From: Leptospira dzoumogneensis
GTDB lineage: Bacteria > Spirochaetota > Leptospiria > Leptospirales > Leptospiraceae
Direction of reading: 5' to 3'
Assembly (NCBI RefSeq): GCF_004770895.1
Contig: NZ_RQHS01000018.1
Location: 521,856-585,855 of the forward strand
DNA length: 64,000 bases
The notes beneath the pieces were generated by a model. That model saw nothing but the letters and a program-made list of their open reading frames with translations. It was not told the DNA's origin and ran no database searches. Numbering within the stretch: position 1 is the stretch's first letter; each line of letters opens with the position of its first letter. Positions 52,008 through 61,443 of the stretch are shown here, piece by piece. A program made the position numbers and the translations under genes.

Positions 52008-52339
52008 TTAAGCCTAATACCAGTGAATCCCTTTCCAGGTAGGATACCAGGTATTTTTCCCCAGTCATCCTATTTTTTACTGAAAATAATACTTAGGTCG
52101 AATTTCGTTCAAAATTATAAGAAATTCCAAAAATCTAAACTCACATATCTAAATTTATAATCTTGGAATTTTGGATTCCTCAGCTTTAAGGTAACTTTCA
52201 AAAACAAAAAGGAAGCAGAAAATGGGGAGATTTTGAATTTATTTTTATAGGAGTTCGGAAGAAATACTAACCATATCTCTTTTTACAAAATAGTCCTAAA
52301 GTATGATGCCAGGCTGTCATTATCTATTCAAAATCCAAA

Positions 52340-52366
52340 TCATGTGCTGATAATTTCAGCACATGA
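52340..52366. promoter_or_regulatory. palindromic operator candidate between regulator and sbtA
   Basis: CATGTGCTGA (52341-52350) and TCAGCACATG (52356-52365) are perfect inverted repeats with a 5-base AT spacer, extended to 11 bp by the flanking T and A. There is no T run after it, so a DNA-binding site is likelier than a terminator. The rest of 52008-52529 is AT-rich with no gene. Confidence 0.55.
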
Positions 52367-52529
52367 AGTCCAAAGGTTTAAATCTTAGAAATTTTTTACT
52401 AAATCAGAATTTTTTAGTGTCCAATTTTATAAGTTTGGAAGGTCTTGTATTATATAAGTTCGTCCCTTATTAAGGAATGGAACAAAAAAGTCGGGAAACC
52501 TGGACACAAAACCCGAGGAGAAAAACCAA

Positions 52530-53501
52530 ATGGCAGATTCGGCGATTATACAGAACATACTTAACCCACCGGTATTGTTCTTCTTTTTAGGAATGGGAGT
52601 CATCATCTTCAAATCGGATTTGGTGATCCCTGAGGCTTTATCGAAATTCTTTTCGATGTATCTACTTTTCGCAATCGGATTCAAAGGAGGTCACGAGCTT
52701 TACAAGACCCCTTTTAGTGCCGAACATGCATTGACCTTACTCGCATGTAGCGTAATGGCCACTTTGGTCCCAATCTATGCATATTATATTCTGAAGATCA
52801 AGTTAGAGAAGCATAATGCTGCTGCTTTAGCGGGATCATTCGGATCCATCAGCGCGGTAACATTCGTAACTGCAGGTGCATATCTTCATAATCTTAACGT
52901 TGAATACGGCGGTTTTATCGTAGCAGGTATGGCTCTAATGGAATCTCCAGCGATCGTTATCGCAGTTATCCTAGACAGACTTTCTAAGAACAAGGCGAAC
53001 GGCGGCGGATCCATCAATTGGAAGGCTCTTCTTCATGAAGCATTATTCGGATCTTCTATCTACCTTTTAGTAGGTGCCTTGATCGTAGGTTATTTGACTG
53101 GAGACAGCGGCTGGAATGCTGAGAAACCATTTACCGAAGATCTATTCAAAGGGATCCTAACATTCTTCCTTTTGGATATGGGAATCTCCGCAGCCAAAAG
53201 ATTCAAAGAACTTACTCATGTAGGATTCTTTTTAATCGCTGCAGCGATCCTGTTAATGATCATCAACGCAGGAGTAGGACTCATTCTTACTAAAGTGATC
53301 GGTATGCCGGAAGGAGACGCATTGATGTTCGTAGTTCTTTGCGCTTCTGCTTCCTATATCGCTGTTCCTGCGGCAATGAAGGATATGATCCCGGAAGCGA
53401 ATCCGAGTATCTACCTCACGGTAGCATTATCCATCGTATTCCCGATCAATATCGTCCTCGGGATCCCATTGTATCACTACTTAGTTAAAGCTATCATGTA
53501 G
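52530..53501 (+). CDS. sbtA: SbtA-type sodium-dependent bicarbonate transporter
   Basis: 323 residues, about ten membrane helices in two inverted halves. Family features (PF05982, formerly DUF897): ILNPPVLFFFLGMGVIIFKS, LLFAIGFKGGHEL, SFGSISAVTFVTAGAYL, ALMESPAIVIAVIL, FVVLCASASYIAVPAAMKDM. In cyanobacteria SbtA imports bicarbonate with Na+ in the carbon-concentrating mechanism. No SbtB-like PII protein follows. It is separated by a terminator from the porin. Confidence 0.92.
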   Translation: MADSAIIQNILNPPVLFFFLGMGVIIFKSDLVIPEALSKFFSMYLLFAIGFKGGHELYKTPFSAEHALTLLACSVMATLVPIYAYYILKIKLEKHNAAALAGSFGSISAVTFVTAGAYLHNLNVEYGGFIVAGMALMESPAIVIAVILDRLSKNKANGGGSINWKALLHEALFGSSIYLLVGALIVGYLTGDSGWNAEKPFTEDLFKGILTFFLLDMGISAAKRFKELTHVGFFLIAAAILLMIINAGVGLILTKVIGMPEGDALMFVVLCASASYIAVPAAMKDMIPEANPSIYLTVALSIVFPINIVLGIPLYHYLVKAIM

Positions 53502-53511
53502 GGTATTTTCC

Positions 53512-53545
53512 CCCTCCGGGACGAACTCTCGGAGGGATTATTTTT
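53512..53545 (+). terminator. terminator after sbtA
   Basis: CCCTCCG (53512-53518) pairs with CGGAGGG (53530-53536) across an 11-base loop and is followed by ATTATTTTT. Confidence 0.8.
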
Positions 53546-53671
53546 GCTTAATACAAAAAATGTAAAATTCTTTGGACAAAATCCGAACTAAAACTTCGAA
53601 TTTTTGTATCCGGTTTCGAATTTTAGGAGAAATTTCTAATATTCGAATCTACTAAAACACGGAGTACCAAT

Positions 53672-55603
53672 ATGAAAGTGTTTCGATCCTTTAAAACAAT
53701 CCATCAAATCCGACCGATTGGTAAATTCAGCTTAATTCTATTGTTTTTAACCGTCGGTTCCCCGAGTGTATTCGCTCAAACAGCTAATAAAGGGACCGTA
53801 ACAGCGGAACCTAGCCCAACCCCAGTCACTGCAACCCCTCAAAAGTCTGCAGCAGAGGAAGAAGACAGTTATGTTTCTACCATGAAGACCGGTGGTCTAA
53901 CTCCTGATTACACTAGAAGTACATTCTTCGAGCCTGAATTGGGAAAAAAAGTCGCGAACCGTAAAAAAGCATGGTTGAACGATTGGATCAGGGTAGGTGC
54001 CTATATTCGTCCTAGATACGAGGACAGATACAACCTAGCATTCGATAAATCGAATAAAGGTTATACATCCAGGGCGATGCAGACCTCTCAGGTATTTTTC
54101 ATCATTGATCCTAGTCCCTATTTTTCCGCAAAAGTCACCTTCCAAGATGCGAGAGTCTGGGGAGGAGAAACTCCTGCAAGCGTTGGAGACGTTCGTGCGA
54201 ACGTTTTCGATGGAGCAGGAACGACTACAACTAGTAATCCTGCTGCAGGATCCGGTACAAATATACCGAGCCAAACGACCCTTCGCGAAGCTTTCATCAT
54301 GTTGAAAAAACTTCCGTTGGATGCTAAGGTCCAGGTTGGTAGACAAATTCTTGCATATGGAGACCAAAGAATGTTAGGGGGTGCGAACTGGACGATGAAC
54401 GGTCTGTCTTATGACGGAGCTCGTATCATGTTCGACCAGGACAATTACAAGATCCACTTCTTTGGAACTAAAATTGCAGCCAACCAAAACGGTGTGAACG
54501 GAGTGCTTTCGGCTAACGCACCTCTTACGGTCACTGACCCGGTTACTAAAAAGGTTACTACTGTAAATCCAGGGCAGCCGGATCAATACATTGTAGGTAT
54601 TTATAACTCCGTAACTGCGAAAGATTGGTTTACTCTGGACGTTTACTCCATCGGGCTTTTGACTAAAAAGACCGCGATTGCAGGAGCTAAATCGGATCTA
54701 GATCTATATAATAACTCTTGGGCAAAACAACAAAGCGACCTGATCACCACCGGATTCAGGATCACGAATAGAACTGCCAATAATAACCTTCCTAAGGATG
54801 GCTTCTGGGGGGCTTTGGACTGGGCGATAGAAAGCGCATGGCAGAGCGGGGCCACAGGAGAAAGAACCGTAAAAGATCCACTTTTGGATTCTTATGTGCA
54901 GAATAATGTAGCAGGTCTATCCGGGCACAGTTACGGCACACAAGCACAAAGATATTCCGGTTCCTTCCATGTTTTACAGACAGGTTATACCTTCTTCGAA
55001 AAATTAAGAGCAGGTTTCCAATACACTTACGCTTCCGGGGATAGAAACCGCACGGATGGAAGCAGCGGAACTTTCCAAACTCTTCCAGGTCCTCGTTTCG
55101 GAGTATTTCCTTATTGGAATAACGTCTCGGGTCTTTCAGAAAACATTGATACTAAAAACTTAAGTTCTTATAATTTCAATTTTTCCTATAAGACCGATCA
55201 TTACGGAACATTCTACGCCGCTTATATCATCAATAACAAGGTCCAGACACAGGACGCTTGGTATGCGATCAACGGTTCTGCAAATACCGGAGCTTCTACT
55301 GAAAGTAATGGTGTCGGACAAACTACGATCGAAGTAGGTGGTACCGGCAGAAATCTCTACAATGAGTTCGACTTTACTTGGATGTATGTTTTAAACGATT
55401 ACGTTTCGATCTGGATCGGTGGTGGTATCTTGACTGCGGGTAATGCCGTTAAGAATCAGAGAAATGCTCTCTATCATTACAACCTTCAGCCTGTCGGAAC
55501 TGAATCTGCAGGTCTTCATTTGAACACAGGAGTTGCGACAGGAGCGAACGGAACGGCCTCAATGGCCCATATGTTCTTCTTCCAAATAAACGCAGGCTTC
55601 TAA
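53672..55603 (+). CDS. outer-membrane beta-barrel porin (alginate-export-like)
   Basis: 643 residues. Signal peptide (FSLILLFLTVGSPSVFAQ) followed by a Pro/Thr-rich linker and a large barrel with alternating aromatic strands (WIRVGAYIRPRYEDRYNLAF, VFFIIDPSPYFSAKVTFQDA, AQRYSGSFHVLQTGYTFFEK) ending in FFFQINAGF, a C-terminal Phe typical for Bam recognition. It resembles the alginate_exp/porin group. Gene order puts it 12 bases ahead of the membrane-complex operon. Confidence 0.8.
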   Translation: MKVFRSFKTIHQIRPIGKFSLILLFLTVGSPSVFAQTANKGTVTAEPSPTPVTATPQKSAAEEEDSYVSTMKTGGLTPDYTRSTFFEPELGKKVANRKKAWLNDWIRVGAYIRPRYEDRYNLAFDKSNKGYTSRAMQTSQVFFIIDPSPYFSAKVTFQDARVWGGETPASVGDVRANVFDGAGTTTTSNPAAGSGTNIPSQTTLREAFIMLKKLPLDAKVQVGRQILAYGDQRMLGGANWTMNGLSYDGARIMFDQDNYKIHFFGTKIAANQNGVNGVLSANAPLTVTDPVTKKVTTVNPGQPDQYIVGIYNSVTAKDWFTLDVYSIGLLTKKTAIAGAKSDLDLYNNSWAKQQSDLITTGFRITNRTANNNLPKDGFWGALDWAIESAWQSGATGERTVKDPLLDSYVQNNVAGLSGHSYGTQAQRYSGSFHVLQTGYTFFEKLRAGFQYTYASGDRNRTDGSSGTFQTLPGPRFGVFPYWNNVSGLSENIDTKNLSSYNFNFSYKTDHYGTFYAAYIINNKVQTQDAWYAINGSANTGASTESNGVGQTTIEVGGTGRNLYNEFDFTWMYVLNDYVSIWIGGGILTAGNAVKNQRNALYHYNLQPVGTESAGLHLNTGVATGANGTASMAHMFFFQINAGF

Positions 55604-55615
55604 AAAGGAATACGT

Positions 55616-57337
55616 ATGACAGTGTTGGCTTATCTATCCGTCATAACTTCTCTTCTTGCACCTTTTCTAATAGGAAATGTGCTCGGAGTGGATTTTTTCG
55701 GGAAAGATAGTTCGATCGGCCTTGGGTTATCTCTCCAGGCGATACTAGGCAGTTTTATAGCCGTATATGTATACGGTTATGAAAAAGAAAGAAAGGCGTT
55801 GGTCATTTTTGGCTACGCCGTTTTTTTTATAAGCACAGGGATTTGTTACCTGGTAGGAAAAAGTTTGTGGTTAGTCCTTTTCTGGGAATTGTCCACGATA
55901 AGCGCTTTTCTTCTTTATATCGGAGGCAAATGGAATGATGCCTCCATACGAAGTTTCGTAGCATTAGTTGCTGCAGGCGGGATCGGCGCCTTCTGTTTTA
56001 CGTTTTGGATCTTTTCAAACGATCCAAGATCCGGATTATTTTTTCTGATCTTGGGACTTTTGATCAAGTCGGCATTTTTCGGAGTTCATTTCTGGTTGCC
56101 CGAAGCTCACGCAGGAGCGCCTGCACACGCCTCTGCGGCTTACTCCGGATTATTAGTCAATCTACCTCTTGTATTATTCTCTAAATTTGCTCTTCCACTT
56201 TTACCCGGGACCCATTATGCAACTATCCTAATACCGTTAGCCGGAATCGGAGTATTATGGGCAGGGATCACCGCATTATTCAGCAGAGAAGTCAAAAAAT
56301 CCATCGCTTACAGCACGGTGGAAAATATGAACTTTATGTGGTTAAGCTTACTTATTTCCGCTTATTGGCAGTCCAGCGAGCAGGAAAGTTTAAGAATGTT
56401 AAGTAAAGCATTCGGAGTTCTTTTTCTGATCTCTTTGGTCCACCATAGTATCAGTAAAACATTTCAGTTCTTATTCTTCGGATATCTTACTAAATTATCG
56501 GGAAAATCAGGATCGGACGGAAATACAGGTGTGGGAAGGATCAGTGGAATTCCTACATTCTTAGCCGCGATCGGGACAATGAGTTTTCTTGCGATCCCGG
56601 GGACCACAGGCTTCTTATCCGAATCCACTTTTATTAAATTATTATCCGCAGTTTTAGAAGTTACAGATACTAGTGCTGCACTTGTTCTTCCACTTCTCAT
56701 TTTAGTCTGCACAGGTTTAGCGGTGGGCGCTGCGGCTCACTTAAAACTTTTCCTCGGACTTGTTCTTTCCAGACCCCGTACAAATTTCGAAGACCATGGA
56801 AAGAATACACCAATCAATGTTTCCTTATTTTTGACAGGAGCTTTGGTACTGATCTCACCTTTGATCATTCTAAGCCTCACAAACTATTATGCAGTGAGAG
56901 TGGAATGGTTGGATTTCTCCTGGTTCAGGGGAATCGGGATCTTAAACGTAATCGGTCTAGTCATACTGTTAAGCGTAGGGTTGTTAGGACTCAGACATAA
57001 GATCAAAGAGAGAAAACTGTGGGATTGCGGCGGTTTATTCGGCGGATCGGAGGTAGCGATCATGAGTTCCGCTCTTTCCGATCCGCTAGCCGCTCCTTTA
57101 GGCAGATATTTTGCAGATGAAGCGGGCAATTCCAGATTGGACAAAGGGTTTATTAAGATTTTATTAAGAATTCTTTCCTCTTTGAAAGCTAAGATCAGAG
57201 GAGCGGATGATGAATCCATCTCCGTGGACTTAACTTATTCTTCTTTTACTGTTTTAACAATTTTGATCGTTATCATTATCGTTCGTCTTGCGGAGGGAGA
57301 CATATGGTCACAGCTACTTTCTTATTGGGCATTCTGA
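55616..57337 (+). CDS. NuoL/HyfB-like proton-conducting subunit of Ehr-type complex
   Basis: 573 residues, about 14 membrane helices. Proton-pump motifs HFWLPEAHAGAPAHASAAYSG and YSTVENMNFMWLSL, HHSISKTFQFLFFG, IPGTTGFLSESTF are those of HyfB/NuoL-M antiporter-like subunits. A C-terminal tail (LWDCGGLFGGSEVAIMSSALS) matches HyfB. In group 4 complexes this subunit moves protons or cations. The end overlaps the HyfC-like gene by 34 bases. Confidence 0.88.
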   Translation: MTVLAYLSVITSLLAPFLIGNVLGVDFFGKDSSIGLGLSLQAILGSFIAVYVYGYEKERKALVIFGYAVFFISTGICYLVGKSLWLVLFWELSTISAFLLYIGGKWNDASIRSFVALVAAGGIGAFCFTFWIFSNDPRSGLFFLILGLLIKSAFFGVHFWLPEAHAGAPAHASAAYSGLLVNLPLVLFSKFALPLLPGTHYATILIPLAGIGVLWAGITALFSREVKKSIAYSTVENMNFMWLSLLISAYWQSSEQESLRMLSKAFGVLFLISLVHHSISKTFQFLFFGYLTKLSGKSGSDGNTGVGRISGIPTFLAAIGTMSFLAIPGTTGFLSESTFIKLLSAVLEVTDTSAALVLPLLILVCTGLAVGAAAHLKLFLGLVLSRPRTNFEDHGKNTPINVSLFLTGALVLISPLIILSLTNYYAVRVEWLDFSWFRGIGILNVIGLVILLSVGLLGLRHKIKERKLWDCGGLFGGSEVAIMSSALSDPLAAPLGRYFADEAGNSRLDKGFIKILLRILSSLKAKIRGADDESISVDLTYSSFTVLTILIVIIIVRLAEGDIWSQLLSYWAF

Positions 57338-58194
57338 TCCAGATTTTTGCCTTTATATCCCTTCCTTTCTTATGCGGAGGCGTTCTCCAGAAGATCAGGG
57401 CTTATGCCCAAGGTAGAAGAGGGGCACCTGTTCTACAGATACTTTATGACACAGTTCGAATGATCAAAAAAAGTCCGATAGACGGTCCTTTCTCCGGATT
57501 TTTCTCGGAGAGTTCCGCGATATTCGCTTTTGCTTTCGGTCTTGTTTTATGGTCCTTGGTCTCTTTCGAATGGGCTTCCTTATTGCTGATCCCTTTTTTG
57601 ATCGGTATGATCCGATTCGCTACTGTGGCTTATGCAGTGGAAAACGGAACTTCTTTCGGCGGAATGGGAGCGGCAAGAGAAACCCTTCTTTTTATCTTTG
57701 GAGAACCGATCCTGATCTTAGTTCTTGTGGTATTGGAATCCAATGTAGTATTTCACGAAAACTTCGCACATATTTCTTTTGCGATCTTATTCTTCCTGGG
57801 AGCCACATTGATCGTTCTTTCCGAACTCGCTAAACCGCCGTTTGACGACCCAAGAACCCACTTAGAACTTACGATGGTTCACGAAGCAATGTTATTAGAA
57901 GCTTCCGGAAGAACTAGAGGATTTTTCGAATTGGCTCACCAATTCAAAACCGCTTCTTTATTCTTACTTCTAACCAAATTAGGATTAGAACATGTGGAAG
58001 TTTTCCTAGGAGTTTCCTCCGTTCCTATCTGGAAAGAATTAGCCTCCTTCGGAGGAGCCATTCTTCTTTCCGCATTAATCGGTTATTGGGAAGCAAACAG
58101 TACAAGAAGGAAATGGATCTGGATCCCGGAATTACTCGGACTGAATTTTATCTTCATGCTGATCTTGGGAATTCTTCTGAAACTAGGTAAATAA
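57304..58194 (+). CDS. NuoH/HyfC-like membrane subunit
   Basis: 296 residues, about eight helices. Family words YAQGRRGAPVLQILYDTVRMIKK (the GPxxxG-type loop), ELAKPPFDDPRTHLELTMVHEAM and the Glu-rich LLEASGRTRGFFELAHQFK are visible. It is the quinone/connecting subunit in complex I and the anchoring subunit in group 4 hydrogenases. Ends two bases before the HyfE-like gene. Confidence 0.88.
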   Translation: MVTATFLLGILIQIFAFISLPFLCGGVLQKIRAYAQGRRGAPVLQILYDTVRMIKKSPIDGPFSGFFSESSAIFAFAFGLVLWSLVSFEWASLLLIPFLIGMIRFATVAYAVENGTSFGGMGAARETLLFIFGEPILILVLVVLESNVVFHENFAHISFAILFFLGATLIVLSELAKPPFDDPRTHLELTMVHEAMLLEASGRTRGFFELAHQFKTASLFLLLTKLGLEHVEVFLGVSSVPIWKELASFGGAILLSALIGYWEANSTRRKWIWIPELLGLNFIFMLILGILLKLGK

Positions 58195-58196
58195 AT

Positions 58197-58808
58197 ATGA
58201 GCGCAGACCTTAGTTATCTTATCATTCTATTGACCGGTGTGGTCATTCTTTTAGAGAACAGGCTCAAGAGGGTAGTCATCCTTTTGGGGATCCAAGGTTT
58301 TCTTTTACTTCTTCCTTTATACCAAGAGGAAAGTGGGGACGGTTTCCATTCCATCTTTTTAGCGGCGATGGTGATCGTATTCAAAGGGATCTTAACCCCG
58401 ATCATTCTTTTTTGGACTGCGAGAAGAATACATTCTCCAGAATCTACTTTTCCTAAAGTAGGTTACCTTCCTACACTCGCACTTTTGTTCGCGGGTGCGG
58501 CGGCTTGTTACTTCTTCATGGATATAGTTTCCGCATTTTTCGGGAAGTCCCATCAATACGGATTATTATATGTCCTTCTTCTAATATACATCGGAGTGAT
58601 CGGATTTATAGTAAGAAGGAACTGGATCGGAGTGATCGCATGTTTCAGTATTTTTGAGAACGGAACATTCTTACTCACTCTACTTTTAAAATCGGGAGTC
58701 CCGATCGGAAGCGAGTTCGGATCCTTCTTGGATGCTGTTTTGATCATTGGAGCGGGTGCCGCCCTCAGGATCAACAGCGAACAATATAAGGGGGAAATAT
58801 CCAGATGA
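58197..58808 (+). CDS. NuoK/HyfE-like membrane subunit
   Basis: 203 residues, about six helices. It opens with LSYLIILLTGVVILLENRLKRVVILLGIQG, matching HyfE, which is longer than NuoK. Middle and C-terminal helices carry a conserved Glu (SIFENGTFLLTLLL). Overlaps the next gene by an ATGA junction. Confidence 0.82.
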   Translation: MSADLSYLIILLTGVVILLENRLKRVVILLGIQGFLLLLPLYQEESGDGFHSIFLAAMVIVFKGILTPIILFWTARRIHSPESTFPKVGYLPTLALLFAGAAACYFFMDIVSAFFGKSHQYGLLYVLLLIYIGVIGFIVRRNWIGVIACFSIFENGTFLLTLLLKSGVPIGSEFGSFLDAVLIIGAGAALRINSEQYKGEISR

Positions 58809-60028
58809 ACTTCGATATTCTTTTAGGGATCGGAGCAGGGGTCTTCGTCCTAATTTTTCTAACCTATGTTTTAGCTCCTACAAAGAACCAGACCAACTTG
58901 CTATTCTGGTCGATCTTACTAGTTATCTGTGCCGCGATCAATTTTGCGGTTTGGATCATACGAGATTGGAATGAAGAAGGTACTACAGTACAATGGGTCT
59001 TGATAGAAGCGACTACGTTCGTAGGCGCGTTACTTATCTCCTCCAGTAGGACAGTAAAATCATTCCCGATCGCTTGGAAATTCCTACTGATCAACTCTTT
59101 CGGTCTAGGTATCGCATTTTTAGGGATCATACTCATTCGATCCTCTTTGCATGTGATCAATCAACCGATCGAATTTTTGGCGGCTAACTCTTCTTCTCAT
59201 CCGGAGATCATTTGGGTAGAGATAGGTTTATGGCTCGCGATTTTCGGATACACTGCAAAACTAGGGCTTTTCCCGAATCACGTTTGGATAGAAGATACTT
59301 ACGGAGAAAGTCCTACTCAAGTCTCTTCCTTGCTTTCCGCATTCATTCCTGTTTCGGTTTGTTTTGCACTTAGGCCATTCGTTCATTTAGATCACCAACT
59401 TTTCCCTCATACGTTCAGCGGCGCTGACGGTTTATTGGTTTTAGGGATATTAACGATTTTCTTAAGTATTTTTGCAGTATATGACAGGGACGATATCAGA
59501 AGGATTTCCGCAAAAGTTGCTCTTTTCCATACGGGAGCCTTGGCGGTTTTCCTTTGGATGGACTTAAGTGATACAGCTTTCTTATTCATGATGGCGACTA
59601 ACTTGGTGGTGAAATCACTTTTATTCATCAGCATGGGAATCGTAAGAATGGATGCAGGAAAAAGAGAACTTCATAAGATCATACAAGCGGACTCGATCAA
59701 TAAACCCGCTTTGTCTCTATTCATTCTGGCATTGTTCTTAGCATTCGTGATGCCTGGTTCTCCTATATTCGTTACGGATATAATTCTGATCAAGGCAGGA
59801 CAAATAGGCGGGAAAACATTCGTAATCCTGGTTCCGATCTTAGGGATCGTATTCTTTGGAGTGATGTTGTATAAACTTGCGCCACTGTTGAATATCAAAG
59901 GAAGACCTTTTTCAAAAGATCATTCCACAATTCTTAGGATCAGAATGACCAACGGATTTTTCCTACTTCTACTTCTTCTCAGCACTGGCTGCTGGGGATT
60001 TTACCTGTTATTACAAGGTGTATTATGA
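58805..60028 (+). CDS. NuoN/HyfF-like proton-conducting subunit
   Basis: 407 residues, about 12 helices. LFPNHVWIEDTYGESPTQVSSLLSAF is the counterpart of the HxWLPDAHxxAPxxVS motif, though Asp-Ala-His is changed to Asp-Thr-Tyr. A second antiporter-like subunit in the operon; the altered motif and shorter length fit HyfF. Overlaps the large-subunit gene by four bases. Confidence 0.83.
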   Translation: MNFDILLGIGAGVFVLIFLTYVLAPTKNQTNLLFWSILLVICAAINFAVWIIRDWNEEGTTVQWVLIEATTFVGALLISSSRTVKSFPIAWKFLLINSFGLGIAFLGIILIRSSLHVINQPIEFLAANSSSHPEIIWVEIGLWLAIFGYTAKLGLFPNHVWIEDTYGESPTQVSSLLSAFIPVSVCFALRPFVHLDHQLFPHTFSGADGLLVLGILTIFLSIFAVYDRDDIRRISAKVALFHTGALAVFLWMDLSDTAFLFMMATNLVVKSLLFISMGIVRMDAGKRELHKIIQADSINKPALSLFILALFLAFVMPGSPIFVTDIILIKAGQIGGKTFVILVPILGIVFFGVMLYKLAPLLNIKGRPFSKDHSTILRIRMTNGFFLLLLLLSTGCWGFYLLLQGVL

Positions 60029-61443
60029 AAAACGTTACCGGAATTTTTCACACTTCGGAAACGAAACAAACTCATCGTTTCTGGCTGACTCGAGACGGGA
60101 TAGAAAAGGAAACTCTTTCTAAATCCGCAGAAAAAAGTTTATATGAGGATCATTCCAATCCGATTTGGGTTCTCAGGCATAGTCTTGGTACGGACCAAGG
60201 AGCCGAAGATTATTCTTCTATGGATTACGAAAGGTATCTCTCCCAAGATAGAAAACATCTTCTCGAAAAATTTCTGACAAAAGCAGGGATTAAAGATTTA
60301 GTCTATAGAGGGATCAATGTTCCCGTTCCGGCTTCCTTTTATTCCCACGCAGTTGGACCGATCCATGCGGGAGTAATCGAGCCTGGGCATTTTCGTTTTA
60401 TTGTAGAAGGAGAAGAGATCCAAAACTTGGATATTCGTTTAGGTTTCCAAAAAAGAGGACTTCTGGAAAAAATGAAAGGCCAGAATAAGGACTCCATTTC
60501 TCCTTACGCGGAAGCGATTTCTGGAGATTCTACTATCGCTTATGCAATCGCATTCAGTAAAGCATTCGAAGAAGCTCACGGCATCCAAGTTCCAGAAGAA
60601 GTGAATTTCGCAAGAACCGTCCTTCTCGAAATTGAAAGGATCGCGATCCATATCGGAGATATGGGAGCAATTGCGGGTGACGTAGGTTATTATCCTCTCC
60701 AAGGCGTATGCGCCATGCAAAGAGGAGTTCCTTTGGGAGTAATGGAAGCTCTAACCGGTTCTCGTTTCGGAAGAGGGGCCTTAAGTCCCGGAAAAGTCAG
60801 ATTGAAAAAAGAACTTACTGAATCATTCCTAAACGATCTGGCAAAAAGAATACAAGACGTTACATCCGATGTGGCCGGTCATTTTGAAAGAGCCGCAAAC
60901 AAATCTACAAACAGAGAAAGATTGCAGATCTGCGGAGCGCTCACTCATAAACAACTCAAGGATCTTGGCTTCGTCGGAATGGTAGAAAAATGTACAGGCC
61001 ATTCTAGAGATCTTCGCCATCACGATCCCAGTTATTCTCTCGCAGGAGAATCCATCAATTTGGATCTGGATGCAGGCCAAATGACGGGAGACGCCTGGGC
61101 AAGATTCTATCTTCGTTATGAAGAACTGAAGAATAGCGGGCGCTGGTTGACAAAAGCGATCCCAGTATTAAAAAATTTTCATAAAGTATATGAAAGTTTC
61201 CAAAAAACGAAAGTATCCAAAGCTAAACCCGGAGTATATTTCGGCACGACAGAAGGATGGAGAGGCCCTGTGCTCATCTCCTTCTCCCTAAATTCTTCCG
61301 GAGATATTTCGGAAGCTTATGTGAGAGATCCTTCCGTTCCGAACTGGCATGCTTTGGAGCTCGCAGTCAGAGGGGAGAATATAGGGGATTTCCCTCTAAA
61401 TAATAAATCTTTCAACCTCAGTTATGTGGGAGTGGATCTATGA
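60025..61443 (+). CDS. NuoCD/HycE-like large subunit lacking NiFe ligands
   Basis: 472 residues. An N-terminal NuoC-like part (1-110) and a NuoD/HycE-like part. Group 4 features such as LEIERIAIHIGDMGAIAGDVGYY and RDPSVPNWHALELAVRGENIGDFPLNN remain. The four NiFe cysteines are absent: the first motif reads ISGDSTIAY (Ser166 and Ser169 where Cys is expected) and the last SFNLSYVGVDL (Ser466 and Gly469). The protein belongs with energy-converting hydrogenase-related (Ehr) large subunits and cannot hold a NiFe centre. Next gene overlaps by ATGA. Confidence 0.87.
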   Translation: MKNVTGIFHTSETKQTHRFWLTRDGIEKETLSKSAEKSLYEDHSNPIWVLRHSLGTDQGAEDYSSMDYERYLSQDRKHLLEKFLTKAGIKDLVYRGINVPVPASFYSHAVGPIHAGVIEPGHFRFIVEGEEIQNLDIRLGFQKRGLLEKMKGQNKDSISPYAEAISGDSTIAYAIAFSKAFEEAHGIQVPEEVNFARTVLLEIERIAIHIGDMGAIAGDVGYYPLQGVCAMQRGVPLGVMEALTGSRFGRGALSPGKVRLKKELTESFLNDLAKRIQDVTSDVAGHFERAANKSTNRERLQICGALTHKQLKDLGFVGMVEKCTGHSRDLRHHDPSYSLAGESINLDLDAGQMTGDAWARFYLRYEELKNSGRWLTKAIPVLKNFHKVYESFQKTKVSKAKPGVYFGTTEGWRGPVLISFSLNSSGDISEAYVRDPSVPNWHALELAVRGENIGDFPLNNKSFNLSYVGVDL

